From positions 10,607 to 74,606 of the forward strand of contig NZ_JBKEBF010000024.1 of NCBI RefSeq assembly GCF_047973035.1: DNA of 64,000 nucleotides, in the 5' to 3' direction. Shown here piece after piece: positions 16,381-25,174 of the stretch. Position numbers and translations under genes: made by a program. This DNA is from Oleidesulfovibrio sp047973035 (lineage in GTDB: Bacteria > Desulfobacterota > Desulfovibrionia > Desulfovibrionales > Desulfovibrionaceae). The notes beneath the pieces were generated by a model. It was not told where the DNA came from, searched no databases, and saw only the letters and a list, made by a program, of their open reading frames with translations. Positions within the stretch are counted from its first letter, which is position 1; each line of letters begins with the position of its first letter.

Positions 16381-17397
16381 ATGAGACAGGTTACTGTTAC
16401 TGAACACTTGCTGTTGCATCAGGCCAAATCGCCTGCAGCAACCGGCCAGTTTACAGCGCTGCTATACGACTTGATTCTGGCAGCTAAGATTATTTCAAAA
16501 AGCGTTAATAAAGCAGGTCTGCTGGATGTTCTGGGGGGCACCGGCCAGGTTAACGTGCAGGGCGAACAGGTTCAGAAGCTGGATGAATTCGCTAACCGTG
16601 TTCTCATCCACCGTATGGAGCGCACGGGCGTGCTGTGCGCTATGGCTTCCGAAGAAAACGCAGACCTTATCCGCGTACCGGAAAAATTTGGTGCCGGTGA
16701 CTATATTTTGATTTTTGACCCGCTTGATGGTTCGTCTAATATTGATGTGAATATCAATGTGGGAACCATTTTCTCTATTTTGCGCAGAAAATCCGATAGT
16801 TCTTCTGCCAGAGACGTTACTCTCGGGGATGTTTTGCAAAGTGGAGTAGAACAGGTTGCTGCTGGCTATTTCCTCTATGGACCTTCCACTATGCTGGTGT
16901 ATTCTTCCGGTCAGGGTGTGCACGGTTTTACTCTTGACCCCAGTGTGGGTGAGTTTCTGCTGTCGCATCCGGATATCCGCTTCCCAGATCAAGGCAAAGT
17001 ATACTCGGTGAACGAGTCATACTGGCATTACTGGGATGAGCCTACGCGTGAAGTTATGCGCTATTTCAAAGGTACGGAAAATCCTCTGGGTAAGCCGTAC
17101 TCGTTACGCTATGTCGGTTCGCTTGTTGCTGATTTCCATCGTAACCTGTTCTATGGTGGTATTTTTATGTACCCCATGGATTACCGCCTGCCGGATAAGC
17201 CGCAGGGTAAACTGCGCCTGATGTGCGAAGCTTCTCCGCTTGCCTTCCTTGCCGAGCAGGCTGGGGGCAAAGCTACTGATGGTCAGCGTCGCATTCTGGA
17301 TATTACGCCGTCGGAGCTTCACGAACGTGTACCGCTTTTTATCGGCTCCCGAAGTGACGTGGAAATGGTTGAGAAAATCTATAGTCAGCATAAGTAG
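16381..17397 (+). CDS. fbp: Class I fructose-1,6-bisphosphatase
   Basis: Hydrolyses fructose 1,6-bisphosphate to fructose 6-phosphate, the key gluconeogenic phosphatase. The 338-residue chain has SEENADLI, the metal-binding DPLDGSSNIDVN, GTIFSILR, and the substrate motif YVGSLVADFHRNL. The C-terminal LCEASPLAFLAEQAGG is also present. I chose the ATG at 16381, preceded by AAGGAG. An in-frame ATG at 16345 overlaps the lipoprotein gene and has no ribosome site. Together with pyruvate carboxylase and PEP synthase in this window it supports growth on C2-C4 substrates. Confidence 0.95.
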   Translation: MRQVTVTEHLLLHQAKSPAATGQFTALLYDLILAAKIISKSVNKAGLLDVLGGTGQVNVQGEQVQKLDEFANRVLIHRMERTGVLCAMASEENADLIRVPEKFGAGDYILIFDPLDGSSNIDVNINVGTIFSILRRKSDSSSARDVTLGDVLQSGVEQVAAGYFLYGPSTMLVYSSGQGVHGFTLDPSVGEFLLSHPDIRFPDQGKVYSVNESYWHYWDEPTREVMRYFKGTENPLGKPYSLRYVGSLVADFHRNLFYGGIFMYPMDYRLPDKPQGKLRLMCEASPLAFLAEQAGGKATDGQRRILDITPSELHERVPLFIGSRSDVEMVEKIYSQHK

Positions 17398-17479
17398 CTG
17401 GCTTTGACATGGTGTTATTATGCCGGCTGTCCTGCCTGCGGGGCTGCCGGCTTCATTTCTTTATTGTGATGTACTGCGC

Positions 17480-18586
17480 ATGCGATGTTTAGGAATTGAA
17501 ACAAGCTGTGACGAAACGGCGCTTGCCATTGTAGAAAACGGCAAGCTGGTTGATGCGGTGATGACTACGCAAGCAGAGGTGCATGCGCTGTTTGGCGGGG
17601 TTGTGCCTGAGCTTGCATCAAGAGAACATTATCGACTGATCGCCAGAATGTTCGACGCGTTAATGGAGCGTTGTAACTTGTCGTATCAGGATATTGATGT
17701 TGTTTCCGTTGCCAGAGGCCCCGGTTTGCTGGGCAGTCTTCTGGTGGGAGTCGGGTTTGCAAAGGGCCTTGTCCTGGCCGGTGGTCAGCGTTTGATCGGT
17801 GTTAACCATCTGCATGCCCACTTGCTTGCAGCAGGGCTTGAGCAGAAGTTGCAATTTCCCGCACTGGGCTTGTTGGTTTCCGGTGGGCATACGCATTTGT
17901 ACCTTGTTGAGTCACCTCGTGAATTTCGCCTTATCGGCCGTACGCTGGATGATGCAGCGGGTGAAGCCTTTGACAAGGTGGCAAAGATGCTTAATCTTCC
18001 ATATCCTGGGGGGCGCTTTATTGATGTCCTCGGAAATATGGTTGAACCTGATGCAAAGATGTTTCCCAGACCGTATGTTGATAACGACAATCTTGACTTC
18101 AGCTTCAGTGGGTTGAAAACAGCGGTCGGTAGCTGGTTGAACTCGCATCCTTCCGTTGCCTTACAGTTCCCCTTGGCAGAAGAACAGGCAGACTCTCTTT
18201 TATGCGAGAGAAGATTGCCCGAGAATGTTGCAGAAGACCTGCCGCTGGTCTGTGCTTCTTTTAATGCTGCAGTGGCCGATACTTTGTATATAAAGACAAA
18301 GAGGGCCTTGGGGCAGTTGCGGAGTGAAGGCTGTGAGGTCCGGTCGGTTATCGTGGCTGGTGGCGTCGCCGCCAACAGCCGTATACGAAGTTCCATAGCC
18401 GGACTGGCTGATGAGGCCGGACTGGTGTTGCACTTGCCGTCGTTTGGGTTGTGTACCGATAACGGGGCGATGATTGCCTATACTGGCTGGCTTCTGGCTG
18501 TTCAGGGCTTGTGTCATGGGCTGGACTTAGAAACAATGCCCCGCGGACGTGTGATTCCGGATGATTACCGGATGTATTCTTTTTAA
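17480..18586 (+). CDS. tsaD: tRNA N6-adenosine threonylcarbamoyltransferase TsaD
   Basis: Transfers threonylcarbamoyl to A37 of ANN-decoding tRNAs, with TsaB, TsaE and TsaC. The protein starts MRCLGIETSCDETA, as expected for the family. NHLHAHL gives the metal ligands His110 and His114, and AGGVAANSRIR and LCTDNGAMIAYTG follow. The 368 residues are slightly longer than usual, with an extra ~15-20 residues after FSGLKTAVGSW. The ATG at 17480 is chosen by homology; no strong ribosome site is visible. tsaE is encoded at 39771-40277. Confidence 0.93.
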   Translation: MRCLGIETSCDETALAIVENGKLVDAVMTTQAEVHALFGGVVPELASREHYRLIARMFDALMERCNLSYQDIDVVSVARGPGLLGSLLVGVGFAKGLVLAGGQRLIGVNHLHAHLLAAGLEQKLQFPALGLLVSGGHTHLYLVESPREFRLIGRTLDDAAGEAFDKVAKMLNLPYPGGRFIDVLGNMVEPDAKMFPRPYVDNDNLDFSFSGLKTAVGSWLNSHPSVALQFPLAEEQADSLLCERRLPENVAEDLPLVCASFNAAVADTLYIKTKRALGQLRSEGCEVRSVIVAGGVAANSRIRSSIAGLADEAGLVLHLPSFGLCTDNGAMIAYTGWLLAVQGLCHGLDLETMPRGRVIPDDYRMYSF

Positions 18587-18610
18587 ACCTTAAAGTTGTC
18601 TCTCGTTTAC

Positions 18611-18639
18611 TTGACAGTATTCGAGAGCGCTAATATCTC
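18611..18639 (+). promoter_or_regulatory. Possible sigma-70 promoter of trxA-trxB
   Basis: TTGACA (18611-18616) and TATCTC (18634-18639) are 17 bases apart. The -35 is perfect and the -10 is weak. It lies ~100 bases upstream of the trxA start, in the 152-base gap after tsaD. Confidence 0.5.
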
Positions 18640-18738
18640 TAGTTGAATTGGCTTGCGACTCAAATGAGAGAGTTGCACTCTTAGCTATCAAGCGGGAGGC
18701 TTGTTTCGCCCGCTAAACGTTATTAAAAGGAGCTTCCC

Positions 18739-19062
18739 ATGGCTGTGCAGGTTACCGATAGCAATTTCGAAGCTGAAGTGCTCAAGTCTGAACTCCCCAC
18801 CCTTATCGATTTCTGGGCTCCCTGGTGCGGACCCTGTCGTGCAATGGGCCCTGTCATTGATGAACTGGCAGCCGAATTCGCCGGCAAGGTGAACATCGTT
18901 AAGATGAACGTGGATGAAAACCCCGCGACCCCCAGCAAGTATGGTATCCGCGCTATCCCCACTCTTATTCTGTTTAAGGACGGCGAAGTTGTGGAACAGA
19001 TCACAGGTGCTGTTTCCAAAAGCAGCATTAAGGATATGATCACCCAGAAGGCTCTCGGGTAA
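18739..19062 (+). CDS. trxA: Thioredoxin
   Basis: Small dithiol redox protein that reduces disulfides in the cytoplasm. The 107 residues contain the active site FWAPWCGPCRAMGP (Cys30, Cys33) and the cis-proline loop IRAIPTLILF. AAAAGGAG precedes the ATG. The stop codon shares one base with the start of trxB (TAATG), so the thioredoxin pair is translationally coupled. Confidence 0.96.
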   Translation: MAVQVTDSNFEAEVLKSELPTLIDFWAPWCGPCRAMGPVIDELAAEFAGKVNIVKMNVDENPATPSKYGIRAIPTLILFKDGEVVEQITGAVSKSSIKDMITQKALG

Positions 19063-19985
19063 TGAAGCTCTACGACGCCATTGTTATTGGAGGGGGGCCG
19101 GCAGGAATAACGGCCGCCCTTTATCTTCTCCGTTCCGGTGTGACTGTTGCGTGGTGCGAAAAACTTTCGCCCGGCGGCCAGATGCTGATGACCGAAGAGA
19201 TTGAGAACTATCCCGGATTTCCCAAGGGGCTGAAGGGGTATGAACTGGTTGATCTTTTTGCAGCACACCTCGACGGATGGTCTTTTGACAAGTATACGGA
19301 CGAAGTTGCTGAAATTGTACCTGAAAAAGGACGCAATCGTGTACGTATCGGGGATGAGTGGATAGAAGGTAAAGCCATCATCATCAGCTCTGGAGCACGC
19401 TACAAAAAGCTTGGCCTGCCTAACGAAGAACGTCTTACCGGAAAGGGCATTTCCTATTGTGCTCTTTGTGACGGTAACTTTTTCAGAGGGCTTGAGGTCG
19501 GTGTAGTGGGGGGCGGCAACTCTGCATTGGAAGAGTCTCTGTATCTTTCCAAGCTGGTTGGCAAATTGCATCTTATCCACAGGCGTGATGATTTCCGCGC
19601 CATGAAGTGCTATCAGGATAAAGTTTGTGTCATGCCTGACATTGACGTTATCCGTAGTACGGTCGTGAAAAAAATCCACGGTGAAGACTCACTCGAAGGC
19701 GTTACTCTGCTGAATCGTAAGACAGGTGAGGAGCGTTTTCTCAAACTTGATGGACTGTTCATCTTTATCGGCTTTGAGCCTGTTTCAGGCTTCCTGCCTG
19801 AAGATATGAAAGTTGATGAACAGGGTTTCATCATTACAGATGCAGAGATGGCAACCAGTATCCCCGGTATTTTTGCTGCCGGTGATATCCGTTCCAAGCT
19901 GTGCCGTCAGGTGACCACTGCTGTGGGCGATGGCGCTACAGCGGCAAACTCTGCATTCCTGTATCTGGAACAACTTGATGCGTAG
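19062..19985 (+). CDS. trxB: Thioredoxin reductase
   Basis: Flavoenzyme that reduces thioredoxin, normally with NADPH. The 307-residue chain has the FAD loop IGGGPAGITAALYLLRSG, the redox pair SYCALCDG (Cys133, Cys136), a second nucleotide-binding loop VGGGNSALEESLYLS, and the C-terminal FAD motif GIFAAGDIR. The NADPH-selecting residues after the second loop (LIHRRDDFRA) keep the HRR-type pattern linked to NADPH. It is coupled to trxA, and its last 8 bases overlap the bamD start. Confidence 0.95.
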   Translation: MKLYDAIVIGGGPAGITAALYLLRSGVTVAWCEKLSPGGQMLMTEEIENYPGFPKGLKGYELVDLFAAHLDGWSFDKYTDEVAEIVPEKGRNRVRIGDEWIEGKAIIISSGARYKKLGLPNEERLTGKGISYCALCDGNFFRGLEVGVVGGGNSALEESLYLSKLVGKLHLIHRRDDFRAMKCYQDKVCVMPDIDVIRSTVVKKIHGEDSLEGVTLLNRKTGEERFLKLDGLFIFIGFEPVSGFLPEDMKVDEQGFIITDAEMATSIPGIFAAGDIRSKLCRQVTTAVGDGATAANSAFLYLEQLDA

Positions 19986-20709
19986 ATCTGTTGTGCGCTT
20001 TCTGGCGATGCTGCCGCTGCTGGCAATGCTTTCCGGCTGCGGTCTCATCGACTACTTTTTTTTGCCTCCGCCGGAAGACACGGCGCAGGAGCTTTTTGAG
20101 TCCGGTAACGACGCCATGCGTGAAAAGGACTATGCTTCGGCTACAAATTATTTTTCAAAGCTGAAAGACAACTTCCCGTTCAGTCCTTATGCCATTGAGG
20201 CAGAGCTGTCCTTGGGGGATGCCTACTTTCTGGATGAAGAGTATTTGCTGGCGTCAGAGGCATATAAGGAATTTGAAATGCTGCACCCAAGGCACAGCGC
20301 AATTCCTTATGTTCTTTTCCAGATCGGTAACGCCAACTTGAAAAGTTTCGTTTCCATCGACAGGCCTCAAACAAATGTTGCTGAAGCGTATGAATACTTC
20401 AGCCGTGTTCGAGAGTCCTATCCCGGTAGCGAGTATGCAAAAAAGTCTGAAGAACTGCTTGGGCAGTGCCGCAGGCTGATGGCGGAACATGAGCTTTTTG
20501 TTGCAGATTTTTATTGGCGTACAGAGCGTTTTATGTCTGCTGCTTTTCGCTATAAATACGTGGCGGAAGAGTTCTCTGACGTTGAAGATTTGCAGAAATA
20601 TGCAATTGAAAAAAGCCGGATAGCCTATCTGCGGGCTACTGCGGAGCACGCCCAGACTGACAGGGCAAAGCTCCACGGGTCATGGAAAGAATGGTTTGAA
20701 TGGTTATAA
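19978..20709 (+). CDS. bamD: Outer-membrane assembly lipoprotein BamD
   Basis: Essential lipoprotein of the BAM complex that folds outer-membrane beta-barrels. The 243-residue chain has a signal peptide with lipobox LSGC (Cys21), then TPR-like helical repeats starting ELFESGNDAMREKDYASATNYF and DNFPFSPYAIEAELSLGDAYF, typical of BamD. The start at 19978 lies inside the end of trxB, and the signal peptide fixes it. Coupling to trxAB is unusual for bamD. A strong terminator follows. Confidence 0.9.
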   Translation: MRRSVVRFLAMLPLLAMLSGCGLIDYFFLPPPEDTAQELFESGNDAMREKDYASATNYFSKLKDNFPFSPYAIEAELSLGDAYFLDEEYLLASEAYKEFEMLHPRHSAIPYVLFQIGNANLKSFVSIDRPQTNVAEAYEYFSRVRESYPGSEYAKKSEELLGQCRRLMAEHELFVADFYWRTERFMSAAFRYKYVAEEFSDVEDLQKYAIEKSRIAYLRATAEHAQTDRAKLHGSWKEWFEWL

Positions 20710-20716
20710 ATAAGAC

Positions 20717-20744
20717 AAAAAGGCGGCTCCGGCCGCCTTTTTTT
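20717..20744 (+). terminator. Rho-independent terminator after bamD
   Basis: GGCGGC pairs with GCCGCC around a TCCG loop, extended by A-T pairs and followed by a T run. Confidence 0.9.
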
Positions 20745-20859
20745 ATCTATTTAACCGCCTTGAACTCCCTCCCGTGTCTTTCAAGTTCCCGTTGCTTACT
20801 GTATAGTATGCAGGAAATTTCTTTTTATCTGTAAAATTGATCAGTTGTGCAGGGTTGAT

Positions 20860-21648
20860 ATGGCTGATGACTTCTTCCCCGAATGGCTTTATTCCCGCCA
20901 GATTGATGATGATCAGTTTGGGGCTGCGTATAACAATGTGTCTGACTTTCACAGGTCTTGTCTGAAAACAAACATTGCTCGGCATCAGGCTTTGTACGGC
21001 TTTCCTGACGTTACTTCTGTTTTAGAAAAAAAAGTTCTGGCGCAAGGCGGTTCTGTCGAAATACAGGTCAGGCCTCTCGATTGGTGTGTTTTTGTTCTTG
21101 CAAAGGGATATGCTTCCGCCCCTCGGTTTCTGGCAGTGCTTATGCCTGCGCTTTTTTCCGGTGTGCAGGCTGTCGCAGTTGTGCAGTGCGGTTCGGAATC
21201 TGTTGAAGGCACCATTCTTACTGCCTGTGAGCTTGCGGGTGTAGAGACCGTGGTTGCTCTTTCTGAGCAGCAGTTGATTACTCTTGTGCAGGATTGTTCA
21301 GTTAAAGGGCACGGTGCCGTGCTGACTCTGGGCACAGGTGTATTATCAGGTCTGAACACTACTTCTGCTTCTCAACGCACTTTGAAGTGCTGGAGCGAGC
21401 CTGTATACCATACTGTCTTTGCAGACAAAGATGCTGATCTGAATCTGCTTAGCTGGGCGCATCCGGATATGGAGCTTATTTGCTCCGCGGCAAGTGTGAA
21501 AGGTCGCCTGCTGGCGACGTGTGCAGCGTCTGCAGATACTTTTCCTGATGTTCCAGTCCGCTTGGGAGCCGGACAGGAAGCTCTTTTTTGTTGGCCTGGC
21601 TTGCAGAAAGATTTTTTCCTTGCTCGATCAGTCGCTTTTCTGGCCTGA
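20860..21648 (+). CDS. Truncated histidinol-dehydrogenase-like protein
   Basis: A 262-residue protein whose residues ~20-212 resemble the first part of histidinol dehydrogenase. The matching stretches are VSDFHRSCL, SAPRFLAVLMPALFSGVQAVA, LTACELAGVETVVALSEQQL, and VFADKDADLNLLSWAHPDME, which parallels the ADLLSQAEHGPD segment. His201 could match the HisD zinc-ligand histidine, but the neighbouring Gln ligand is absent. The C-terminal half of HisD, with the catalytic Glu-His pair and the last ligands, is missing. It is therefore unlikely to oxidise histidinol. An ATG at 20860 follows AGGGTTG; a TTG at 20845 is an alternative. The function is unknown. EF-G2 follows 52 bases later. Confidence 0.6.
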   Translation: MADDFFPEWLYSRQIDDDQFGAAYNNVSDFHRSCLKTNIARHQALYGFPDVTSVLEKKVLAQGGSVEIQVRPLDWCVFVLAKGYASAPRFLAVLMPALFSGVQAVAVVQCGSESVEGTILTACELAGVETVVALSEQQLITLVQDCSVKGHGAVLTLGTGVLSGLNTTSASQRTLKCWSEPVYHTVFADKDADLNLLSWAHPDMELICSAASVKGRLLATCAASADTFPDVPVRLGAGQEALFCWPGLQKDFFLARSVAFLA

Positions 21649-21700
21649 TATATTGATTTTGCCTTGCGCGGTTCAACCCTTATAATTCGGCAGGCTGTTT

Positions 21701-23740
21701 ATGACCGCTAAAGATTCTTCTTCCTATCTGAAATCGCTTAGAAATATCGGAATTATCGCCCATATTGATGCAGGCAAGACTACGCTGACAGAGCGTTTTT
21801 TGTATTACGCTGATAAAATCCATCGTATGGGGGAAGTCCATGAAGGTACTGCCACAATGGACTACCTGCCTGAAGAGCAGGAGCGCGGAATCACCATCAC
21901 GTCAGCGTGCACAAGCTGTCGCTGGGCGGGGTACGATATCAATATAATCGATACGCCGGGCCATGTTGATTTTACCATTGAAGTGGAGCGCTCGTTACGT
22001 GTGCTTGATGGTGCTGTCGGTGTGTTCTGTGCGGTGGGCGGGGTAGAGCCTCAGTCTGAAACCGTATGGAGGCAGTCTGAGCGGTTTAAAGTGCCTAAGC
22101 TTGCTTTTATTAACAAGATGGACAGAATAGGCGCAGATTTTGAGGGCGTTCTGAATAATATACGCACACGCCTGAAAGCGAAAGCGGTTGCTGTGCAGAT
22201 TCCTGTCGGTCAGGGCGAAGAGTTTGAAGCTGTTATTGACCTTATTGCCATGCAACGGATTAACTTTGACAGCGAAGACTACGGTAAGACCTACACATAT
22301 GAGCCGCTTTCTGAGAATGAACTGGCTTTGGCTGAACCTTGGCGCGAGAAATTGCTTGAAGCTTTGGCTGACTTTGATGATGCGCTTCTTGAGGCCTACC
22401 TTGGTGGTGAAGAAATTAGCAGTGGCAGCCTGATTGCCACTATCAGGCAGGCTACTCTTTCTCTGCAACTGGTTCCCGTTTTTACCGGTTCTGCTCTTCG
22501 CAATACCGGCGTGCAGCCCTTGATGGATGGCGTCTGCCGTTTTCTTCCCGGGCCACAGGATGTGGTTGCGCCTTATGGCTTGCTTGGCGAAGAGCGTGTT
22601 CCGGTAGAAATCACGCCTGACGGGCCTTTTTCTGCTCTTGTTTTTAAGGTCATCATGGAAGGCTCGCGGCCTGTCGCTTTTTTGCGACTTTACTCCGGTA
22701 CACTTAGTGAAGGTGCTGCCTGCTGGAATTGTGCTCAAAGCGGCTTTGAAAAGGCTTCGCAGCTTTTCAAGCTGCACGCAGGAAGGCGTGAACGGGTAGA
22801 GCAGGCTAAAGCAGGTGATATTATTGCTGTTGTCGGTTTTAAAAAAGCACGTACCGGTGATTCGCTGGCAGATAAAGAGCACCCTGTCGTTTTGGAAAAT
22901 ATCCAGCAGTACCGCCCTGTAATTTCGCTGGCGCTTGAGCCGCGGAACTCTGAAGAGGGCGATAAGCTGGACGAAGTCCTTGAAAGAGTACTGGTTGAAG
23001 ACCCGACACTTACCTTGGAACATGACGAGGATTCCGGTCAGCGTGTCCTTTCTGGTATGGGCGAACTGCACCTTGAAGTTGTGCTGGAGCGGCTGAAACG
23101 GGAATACGGTGTCAGTCCGCGTGCCGGTAACCCGCAGGTTGTCTATCAGGAAACGATTCGCAAAGCCGCAGACGGTGTCGGGATTTTTGACCGTGAGCTT
23201 GGGGACATTAAACTTTATGGTCACGTAAGTGTATCTGTACTGCCGTTGGGTCGTGATGAGGGGATCATTGTCGAGTCACAGGTGACTGATGAATCTATCC
23301 CCGATGCGTGGCTTGCAGATGCTATTCAGGGCGTTAAAGACAGCCTGCAAAGTGGCGTGCTGAAAGGGTATCCGGTTCAGGATATTAAGGTGGCTGTCTG
23401 TGCTTTGCAACGAAAAGAAGGCTTTTCTTCTTCGGCAGGCTACCGTATGGCTGCAGTGGCAGCTGTTAAAAATGCGCTTGCACTGGCAGAGCCGGTATTG
23501 CTTGAGCCTATTATGGCCGTTGAAATTTCCGTTCCTGCTGATTTTGTAGGGGATGCAATCAGCCTGCTGGGAGCAAAAGGTGGAAGGATTGAAGACATGC
23601 TGGATCAGGCTGGCGTAAAAATTGTACGCGGCTTTGCCCCCATGCGTATGCTTTTCGGGTTTACCACGCAACTGCGTAGCGCTACGCAGGGGCGCGCAGC
23701 ACTTGTCTTAAAGTTCCACCGTTTTGACATGCTACAGTAA
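21701..23740 (+). CDS. Elongation factor G paralogue (EF-G2)
   Basis: Translational GTPase of the EF-G family. G motifs are intact: AHIDAGKTT, ERGITITSA, DTPGHVDF, NKMD. Domains II-V follow (SGMGELHLEVVLERL, RMAAVAAVKNAL, EPIMAVEISVPADFVGD, ATQGRAA). At 679 residues it is slightly short, and the sequence is more divergent than a canonical EF-G. It stands away from rpsL/rpsG, so it is probably the second EF-G. In other bacteria such copies have specialised translocation or ribosome-recycling roles; which one applies here is not visible. Confidence 0.88.
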   Translation: MTAKDSSSYLKSLRNIGIIAHIDAGKTTLTERFLYYADKIHRMGEVHEGTATMDYLPEEQERGITITSACTSCRWAGYDINIIDTPGHVDFTIEVERSLRVLDGAVGVFCAVGGVEPQSETVWRQSERFKVPKLAFINKMDRIGADFEGVLNNIRTRLKAKAVAVQIPVGQGEEFEAVIDLIAMQRINFDSEDYGKTYTYEPLSENELALAEPWREKLLEALADFDDALLEAYLGGEEISSGSLIATIRQATLSLQLVPVFTGSALRNTGVQPLMDGVCRFLPGPQDVVAPYGLLGEERVPVEITPDGPFSALVFKVIMEGSRPVAFLRLYSGTLSEGAACWNCAQSGFEKASQLFKLHAGRRERVEQAKAGDIIAVVGFKKARTGDSLADKEHPVVLENIQQYRPVISLALEPRNSEEGDKLDEVLERVLVEDPTLTLEHDEDSGQRVLSGMGELHLEVVLERLKREYGVSPRAGNPQVVYQETIRKAADGVGIFDRELGDIKLYGHVSVSVLPLGRDEGIIVESQVTDESIPDAWLADAIQGVKDSLQSGVLKGYPVQDIKVAVCALQRKEGFSSSAGYRMAAVAAVKNALALAEPVLLEPIMAVEISVPADFVGDAISLLGAKGGRIEDMLDQAGVKIVRGFAPMRMLFGFTTQLRSATQGRAALVLKFHRFDMLQ

Positions 23741-23780
23741 CTTGCAGCGTTCTATTTTTTATCCGGAGGGTTAACCACTC

Positions 23781-24308
23781 GTGGATTGGTGGGCTTCTTT
23801 TAAACGTCTTGTGCGGCTTCAATATTTGCGTTTGCTGCGCTTAAAGGCTTCAACACATAGTATTGCCATGGGATTGGCGGTAGGTGTCTTTGTGGGCTGT
23901 CTGCCGGTTATTCCTTTTCAGACTATAATCGCTGTTGTTATGGCGTTCATTTTCAGAGGCAGTAAGGTGGCGGCAGCGTTGGGGACATGGGTGTCCAACC
24001 CTGTCAACATGATCCCCTTCTATACCATGCTGTATTATGTTGGCAGCTTGGTTATGCCTGTAACCGCATATTTTGATCCGCACCATCTTGAGCTGAAAGC
24101 TATGCTGCATCAAGGGTGGGAGATTGTGCTGGTTATGTTTACCGGTGGTATCCTGATAGGTGTTCCGGCTTCTTTTGCTACTTACATACTGACGTTCAGA
24201 TCTGTTAACGCCTATCGTCAGCGTAGAATGATCAAGCTGCTCAAGCAGTATGAACAGCGTCGGGAAGCGAATAATGCAGACATGGACGAAAGCCAAAAAC
24301 AATCATGA
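23781..24308 (+). CDS. DUF2062 integral membrane protein
   Basis: A 175-residue membrane protein of the DUF2062 family. It has the signature STHSIAMGLAVGVFVGCLPV followed by PFQTIIAVVMAFIFRG and the WVSNPVNMIPFY motif, then two more hydrophobic segments and a charged tail (~145-175). The GTG start at 23781 follows GGAGGG. Its end overlaps otsB by 35 bases, so both are coupled. DUF2062 members have no firmly known activity; the link to trehalose genes is by position only. Confidence 0.87.
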   Translation: MDWWASFKRLVRLQYLRLLRLKASTHSIAMGLAVGVFVGCLPVIPFQTIIAVVMAFIFRGSKVAAALGTWVSNPVNMIPFYTMLYYVGSLVMPVTAYFDPHHLELKAMLHQGWEIVLVMFTGGILIGVPASFATYILTFRSVNAYRQRRMIKLLKQYEQRREANNADMDESQKQS

Positions 24309-25077
24309 ATTCTGGCATCAGATCGCAGCAGCTCCCGGGCTGCTGCTTATGTTTGATTATGATGGTACGTTGGCGCCTTTTACGACAGAGCGTGACAAGG
24401 CGTGGCCCTATGCTGGTGTACGTGAAGCTTTGCGCACACTTGTGAGTCTGCCTGATATACACGTTGCAATCGTTACTGGCCGCACCTGCGCTGAAATTCC
24501 TTCTTTGCTTGGCCTTGATGCAGACGTTGAAATATGGGGCTGCCACGGCGGAGAGAGAAAATCTGCAGGCGGCTCATGCCATAAGGCAGACCTGTCCCCT
24601 GACCTGACTGCGCTGATTGAATCTGCTTACAATAAGGCTGCTGCTCTGATTGCTCCTGAGAATATTGAGCGTAAGCCTTTTAGTGTAGCAGTTCATGTTC
24701 GTAGCCTGCAGGAGTCGCGTAGAAAGGCTACGTTGCAGGCGGTTTGTTCTGCATGGGCCTCATTGCCCGGTTATTTAACTGCAGAGCTTTTACCTTTTGC
24801 TTGTGGCCTTGAGCTACGCGTAGCGGGATACAGCAAGGCGCGGGCTGTAACTGCGTTGCTGCAGGAACATCCTCAGGCAGCTGCATTTTATGTAGGTGAT
24901 GACAAGACCGATGAGGATGCTTTTAGTGCGCTGATTCCCTTCCTGCAGCAGGGCGTTCCGGGAGCTGCTGTTTTGGCAGCAGTGAAGCCTGACGTCGAAA
25001 GCGCTGCTCAATGGATTCTTTCTCCCCCGCAAGAGTTGCTTGAGTTTTTGGCTTTTCTTGCTGCTGCACGTTCTTGA
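24274..25077 (+). CDS. otsB: Trehalose-6-phosphate phosphatase
   Basis: HAD-superfamily phosphatase that releases trehalose from trehalose 6-phosphate. The 267-residue chain has motif I FDYDGTLAPF (Asp28, Asp30), VTGRT, and motif IV YVGDDKTDEDAF. GGAAG lies 6 bases upstream of the ATG at 24274; an in-frame start at 24250 lies deeper in the upstream gene. The synthase otsA follows 97 bases later. Trehalose made by the pair is a common osmoprotectant, which fits a marine or salt-exposed host. Confidence 0.93.
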   Translation: MQTWTKAKNNHEFWHQIAAAPGLLLMFDYDGTLAPFTTERDKAWPYAGVREALRTLVSLPDIHVAIVTGRTCAEIPSLLGLDADVEIWGCHGGERKSAGGSCHKADLSPDLTALIESAYNKAAALIAPENIERKPFSVAVHVRSLQESRRKATLQAVCSAWASLPGYLTAELLPFACGLELRVAGYSKARAVTALLQEHPQAAAFYVGDDKTDEDAFSALIPFLQQGVPGAAVLAAVKPDVESAAQWILSPPQELLEFLAFLAAARS

Positions 25078-25174
25078 TTTGTCGTTTTCCTGCCGAAATA
25101 TTTTCTTATAGTTGTATCAACATGCTGTAAGGGGTATAGTTTTAGCTGATATTTGGTATTCAGGAGGCTGGACT

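Noticed and set aside
20860..21648. HisD-like gene as a pseudogene of a functional hisD
   Set aside because: The frame is intact with its own start, no remnant of the catalytic half follows, and EF-G2 starts 52 bases later. It is kept as a truncated or repurposed protein.
21995..23224. A 409-codon open frame antisense to the EF-G2 gene
   Set aside because: It has no known motif and lies inside a well-conserved GTPase; antisense openness is explained by codon bias.
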